NCBI GenBank assembly: GCA_905221605.1
Contig: CAJNDS010000798.1
Span: 1 to 20,000, forward strand
Direction: 5' to 3'
Source of the DNA: Symbiodinium natans
Taxonomy: Eukaryota > Sar > Dinophyceae > Suessiales > Symbiodiniaceae
DNA length: 20,000 bases
In this document: piece by piece, positions 16,854 to 20,000 of the stretch
Layout: the number at the start of each line of letters is the position of its first letter
Position numbering within the stretch: position 1 is the first letter of the stretch
Position numbers and translations under genes: made by a program
Notes under the pieces: generated by a model
The model's input: only the letters and a program-made list of their open reading frames with translations
What the model was told of the DNA's origin: nothing
Database searches by the model: none

Positions 16854-17049
16854 CCAGGTCTGAACATTCCGAGCTCATCCCCTGGCGCGGCGCAGCGGCC
16901 TCAGAAGTTGCGTTTCGCTATTGATTTCTGTTTGGTTGTCTACTTGTTGCTTTCTTCTGTGCTTCTGTCCCCGACCGCGACGGCATGCCCGACTACTCTG
17001 AAGTCGAGTAGTTGGCGTATAGTTTATCGGAGGGGTTCCCGGTCACCCG
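16854..17049. other. Spacer between genes, includes one dispersed-repeat copy
   Basis: Holds the 16914-16988 repeat copy. I see nothing else in it. Confidence 0.4.
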
Positions 17050-17380
17050 TTGAGATGCAACACCACTCACCTTTCAACGGAGCAAGCGCATGTTGAATCT
17101 CCCTTCTCTCCTGCTCCTCCACAGTCTCCTCTCTCCCGCCTCCCCCTCCCAGTACTCCCTTCATCCGCCAAGGAAGATGTTGATAACAATGACAACGATG
17201 TCGAGCTCTTGGCCTGGCACCCGCCACAGGCCCGAAGCATGAGAAACGACGTGTTGCTGATGTGAAGAATGAGGCTTGTCACAACGCATGGCGCTGCAAA
17301 CGCAGGACACCGAAACCTCCGACCAACACTTCGTAGAACAGCACATGCAGCTCATGCAGATGATGTCGCCACCCGGCAAG
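17050..17380 (+). CDS. Candidate exons, function unknown
   Basis: The frame 17050-17265 ends with SSAKEDVDNNDNDVELLAWH and PPQARSMRNDVLLM. A second frame from about 17288 encodes MALQTQDTETSDQHFVEQHM and QLMQMMSPPGKN before running into a C-rich tract. Acidic and Gln-rich composition suggests real coding in both. A third frame (KHEKRRVADVKNEACHN, about 17238-17290) is also possible. The join is not resolved and no family is recognised. The overlapping minus-strand frames are Gly/Arg-rich shadows of the low-complexity DNA. Confidence 0.4.
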
Positions 17381-17386
17381 AATCTG

Positions 17387-17512
17387 CCCCCCCCCCCCCT
17401 CCCCCGCCACCTCCCCTCCCCCGCCCCCTCCCCCTCCCCCCCCCCCTCCTCCCCGGTGCAGGGTTTGATGTTTTTTTCAGTGTTTGGGTTTGTGGGGGGG
17501 GGGGGGGGGGGG
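17387..17512. repeat. C-rich tract facing a G19 run
   Basis: About 70 bases of almost pure C with scattered T, G and A (17387-17455) are followed, after about 38 bp, by an uninterrupted run of 19 G (17494-17512). The two can pair as a long imperfect hairpin. Translations through them are proline or glycine runs and are not evidence of protein. Confidence 0.85.
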
Positions 17513-17557
17513 CTGCGGGCGTCTGAGCGTGCCTCTGCCCGGGTAGCGATCCATTGA

Positions 17558-17707
17558 GCGTTTGAGTCGTTGCTGAGGCATGCGGCCGGCGTGCGCCCCT
17601 TCGATCTCAGCGAGTATTCCACAGTGTTGGAGAGCCGTCCTGACAAAGCAGTTTCCTGGCTGTTCACTGGCAAAGGGGCATCTTTTACCTTGTCAAGTCG
17701 AACATAA
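17558..17707 (+). CDS. Coding-like terminal exon, function unknown
   Basis: A 49-codon open segment between TGA 17555-17557 and TAA 17705-17707 encodes AFESLLRHAAGVRPFDLSEY followed by STVLESRPDKAVSWLFTGKG and ASFTLSSRT. Composition and residue order look like a real protein, but there is no ATG and no confirmed acceptor (the AG at 17557-17558 is possible). It may be the last exon of the gene starting near 17050, with the C/G-rich tracts in the intron. Confidence 0.45.
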   Translation, partial: AFESLLRHAAGVRPFDLSEYSTVLESRPDKAVSWLFTGKGASFTLSSRT

Positions 17708-17825
17708 CTTGATTCGGTGTGCGGGTTGCGGCTGTGTCGAAATGTTGCCTTAGTGCCTGGAGTTTAGCTCGGGGATTCAAATACCTTAGTCCACCAGATC
17801 CATCCGACCCTGAGACTGTCCCGCA

Positions 17826-17973
17826 CCGCAGTCCACAGTGGCAAACGGGTCACACAGGGATCAGGCAGGGGACATGTAGAGGTGCCCGTGCGCGTGCGCG
17901 CGCGCGCCCGCGCGCCCCCCCCGTCTGCAGCGGCAAATCGGGCACGCAGGGATCAGGCATACAGTGGCACATG
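17826..17973. repeat. Diverged tandem duplication around a CG-alternating tract
   Basis: ACCGCAGTCCACAGTGGCAAAC... (17826-17877) and CCGTCTGCAGCGGCAAATC... (17921-17973) both continue GGGNCACNCAGGGATCAGGCA and reach ACATGT. Between them lies an alternating GC stretch (about 17887-17917) of a type that can form Z-DNA. Confidence 0.65.
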
Positions 17974-17979
17974 TGTGTG

Positions 17980-18557
17980 TGTGCACCCTGATTCTAAGCT
18001 AATCCCAGTGGGGATTGATGCCAACGAGCGGGTTGCCGCCTGCTGGCATGTCATTGTCAGCGCTGTAGTGTGGCCACAGTGCAAGAAGTGAATGAAAGCG
18101 GCTGGTTGATCGAGTTCTCGAGTGAGTGTGCGGCGCGTCTGTGTGAGGGATTGTGAGAGAGTGCCAGGAGTCCAGGAGTGAATTAGTGACCAGGGGAGTA
18201 TGCACCCAGTAGATCGTGATCGAGCGCAAAACGAACCACTTAAACGCGTTCGCTGACAGGCACATAGCGTCTTCGAAAGCGTTCGGGTGAAACAAGATTC
18301 CCAATGAGTCCGCAATTCATAATTTTCTGCATTCCATTGGGCTGCGTTTTCCACACCGGCCCCTTGCACTGGCACAATTCCCAAACCAAACCATTTCAAG
18401 TCTGACCAGTATCCAAACCACGCTCAAGGCCGCCGCAATACAGCGCTGTTGGCGCGCTGCGCGTGCGCGCGAGGCCATCCAGTATTTACCTTGGAAGGAA
18501 GCTAGCAGAGCTAGGCTTGTGCTTGGTAGGGCAGGACCACTGAGCTATTGATTCTCT
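17980..18557. other. No supported gene
   Basis: A minus-strand frame of 148 codons (17953-18399) is the longest open stretch. It is rich in Ser, Thr, Arg and Cys and shows no motif. I judge it a chance frame. Confidence 0.4.
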
Positions 18558-18578
18558 GGGGGGGGGGGGGGGGGGGGG
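18558..18578. repeat. G21 homopolymer
   Basis: An uninterrupted run of 21 G. It is similar to the runs at 13786-13799 and 17494-17512. Confidence 0.95.
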
Positions 18579-18759
18579 TGTTGCTTTTCGTGAATACTGC
18601 TAGGTACGGATCCTTGGCTGCCGGTTGTTCGTGGTTCGTGGTTGTTGTGGTGGTCGGATGTTCCACTTTGCTGCTTGTAAGTTTTCTTGCCGGGTTCTCA
18701 TACTTCTTGCTTTGATTAGCATATTGCCATCATCGGCCCAATTTACGGCTACGGCTGCG

Positions 18760-19090
18760 GTGCCATTATCAGCTTCATCTACATCTTCAAGGCCCGTGGA
18801 AGCATCATGACCATCCTCGTCCTCGTCCTCCCTCCTCATCCTCATCATGCTCAATGTCCGCCTAGTGAGTTTTCATAGCACTATCATTGTTGTCGGCTGG
18901 TGTTGCAATATTTGTGGGCATGTGTGGATTTTGGCCAAGTTCACATGTAGCATCACTGCCACCATGAGCATACGTTGCATTTATACCAGCATCATCTAGA
19001 TTAAAATCCATGTCTTCATGATGTCAGCATCATCTTCGTCTTCATCTTCATCATCTTTATCATCATCATGCGCAAAATCAGCATGTCAAT
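18760..19090. repeat. TCA/CTT-rich imperfect trinucleotide microsatellite region
   Basis: Repeated CATCATC, TCATCTTC and CCTCGTCCTC words dominate, densest at 19020-19070. A minus-strand frame (18600-18854) reads Asp/Glu/Met-rich because of this bias. Confidence 0.75.
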
Positions 19091-19299
19091 ATCATGGATT
19101 CCGCATGCCCATGAGCATCAGTGCTGACGGGAATCCGTGAAGATGCATATAGTATGTGAACGATAATAGCAACGACGCTACAGCAATCAAAGGGGCGCGA
19201 ATTTGCCATATTGGAGATGACATATGGGAAGTACACGTGGGTCATTGATGAGCATCATGGCAGAATTGCCTGCAGAATTCATGCCCACAGCGGTTCATT

Positions 19300-19365
19300 C
19301 CCCAAATCACCATCACCATCACCGTCGTCATTGCCATCGTCGTCACCATCTCATGATCGCAAGCC
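19300..19365. repeat. CAC/CGT trinucleotide tract
   Basis: CATCACCATCACCGTCGTCATTG-type units. Frames across it are Ser/Pro- or His-rich and are judged spurious. Confidence 0.7.
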
Positions 19366-19676
19366 TGATGCGTGTCATGCTGCTGCGCCTTCACTGTCAT
19401 CTTTATCCACACCCAGTGGCTAGAACTCAGCCGTATTCAGCGGAAATAGATTCTATCAAGACTTGCACGTATGGGAACTTGATGTTCGACGAGTCTGGAG
19501 ATGTCGGAGGTCTTCTGTGGAGCTGTGAACGGGGGTCGCGAGTGACTGTTTCAAGAGCACGGATGGTCTCGGAGGGAGCGTGGAATTGGCATGTGGATGT
19601 GGGAATGGAGATGAAAAAAGATACGAAATGGAAATGACACGACATTTTGTGTGTTGTTCGTTGTTGTGGCTGGGGT

Positions 19677-19710
19677 TGTTGTGTTGGTGGTGGTGGTGGT
19701 GGTGGTGGAC
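19677..19710. repeat. GTG trinucleotide microsatellite
   Basis: About nine consecutive GTG/TGG units. Opposite-strand frames (19427-19747, 19456-19734) become Pro- or His-rich here. Confidence 0.85.
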
Positions 19711-19719
19711 GTGGTGAGT

Positions 19720-20000
19720 TGGGATTGCTTTCACGCACGCTATCCACTTTCAGCCCAATGCGCCGATGACAGGTCGAAGGTGTGGTCTGGAGTGGGATAC
19801 AGGGGGTGCGCTGGGAGTTGTGCGCCTGACAGGTCTGGCGCGCATTTTGGTCGATGCGACGGTTTTCAATTTGCTAGAACCTAATACCCTAATATCATAC
19901 CATGTAGTCACATCAGAATCATATCATGTCATATCGGTGCATGTGAATCGGAAATCCCTAAAGCCTCTACATCCAGGCGAGCACTGCATCAAGGGCTCAA
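19720..20000. other. No supported gene at the right edge
   Basis: Contains repeated ATCATA/TCATATC words (about 19892-19937) and a short CCTAATACCCTAATA stretch. No coding signal was seen. Confidence 0.4.

Larger units (their letters stand above)
14121..16988. repeat. Dispersed repeat pair (14121-14210 and 16914-16988)
   Basis: Both copies have TCGCTATTG, TTTG-TTGTCTA, CTTGTTGC/CTTGCTGCC and a C/T-rich stretch, and end in the identical 16-mer GACCGCGACGGCATGC (14195-14210 and 16973-16988). Only the two end segments are repeats; the DNA between is unrelated. Both lie upstream of candidate genes. Confidence 0.55.

Overview
The window looks like nuclear DNA of a dinoflagellate, most likely a Symbiodinium-like lineage. 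The evidence is that its recognisable genes are cut into short exons by small introns, most of which fit GC-AG borders, that all recognisable genes lie on the plus strand, that TTTAGGG-type telomere-like tracts occur inside the window, and that low-complexity runs and decayed repeats fill the space between genes. No bacterial operon, rRNA or tRNA gene was seen. Every exon model here was made by eye from homology and splice-phase agreement.

Positions 1-3,900 are almost free of genes. The main feature is a 1.4-kb block (655-2100) in which about 31 copies of a short core (GGGACAGTACAGCG and its complement) alternate in both orientations. TTTAGGG-type tracts in opposite orientation flank the block. 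Microsatellites and small decayed duplications follow. A candidate multi-exon gene of unknown function lies at 3961-4706.

Positions 5109-6129 hold a J-domain (Hsp40) gene in four exons, with a 10-bp tandem repeat inside its second intron. From 7298 a chain of short exons encodes the N-terminal two thirds of an ILEI/PANDER-like domain. The matching C-terminal part lies about 4 kb away at 11796-12056. The 4 kb between them contain protein-like segments broken by frame changes and stops, which suggests an insertion or a long intron full of gene relics.

Positions 12066-13666 contain two candidate genes of unknown function. They are followed by a 141-bp foldback element with TA target duplications (13669-13813), and then by another candidate gene (14496-15191).

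The best-resolved gene is at 15406-16550: a DeSI/PPPDE-type deubiquitinase/deSUMOylase-like peptidase in seven exons, with both catalytic motifs (WHTAV and NCNHF). An open frame continues for another 100 codons past its TGA stop. Coding-like fragments lie at 17050-17707. The rest of the window (17,710-20,000) is low-complexity and microsatellite DNA with no convincing gene.

The recognised genes are housekeeping-type (protein folding, ubiquitin/SUMO removal, a glycan- or secretion-type domain) and are not an obvious pathway. The region reads as ordinary unidirectional dinoflagellate gene space with heavy repeat invasion.
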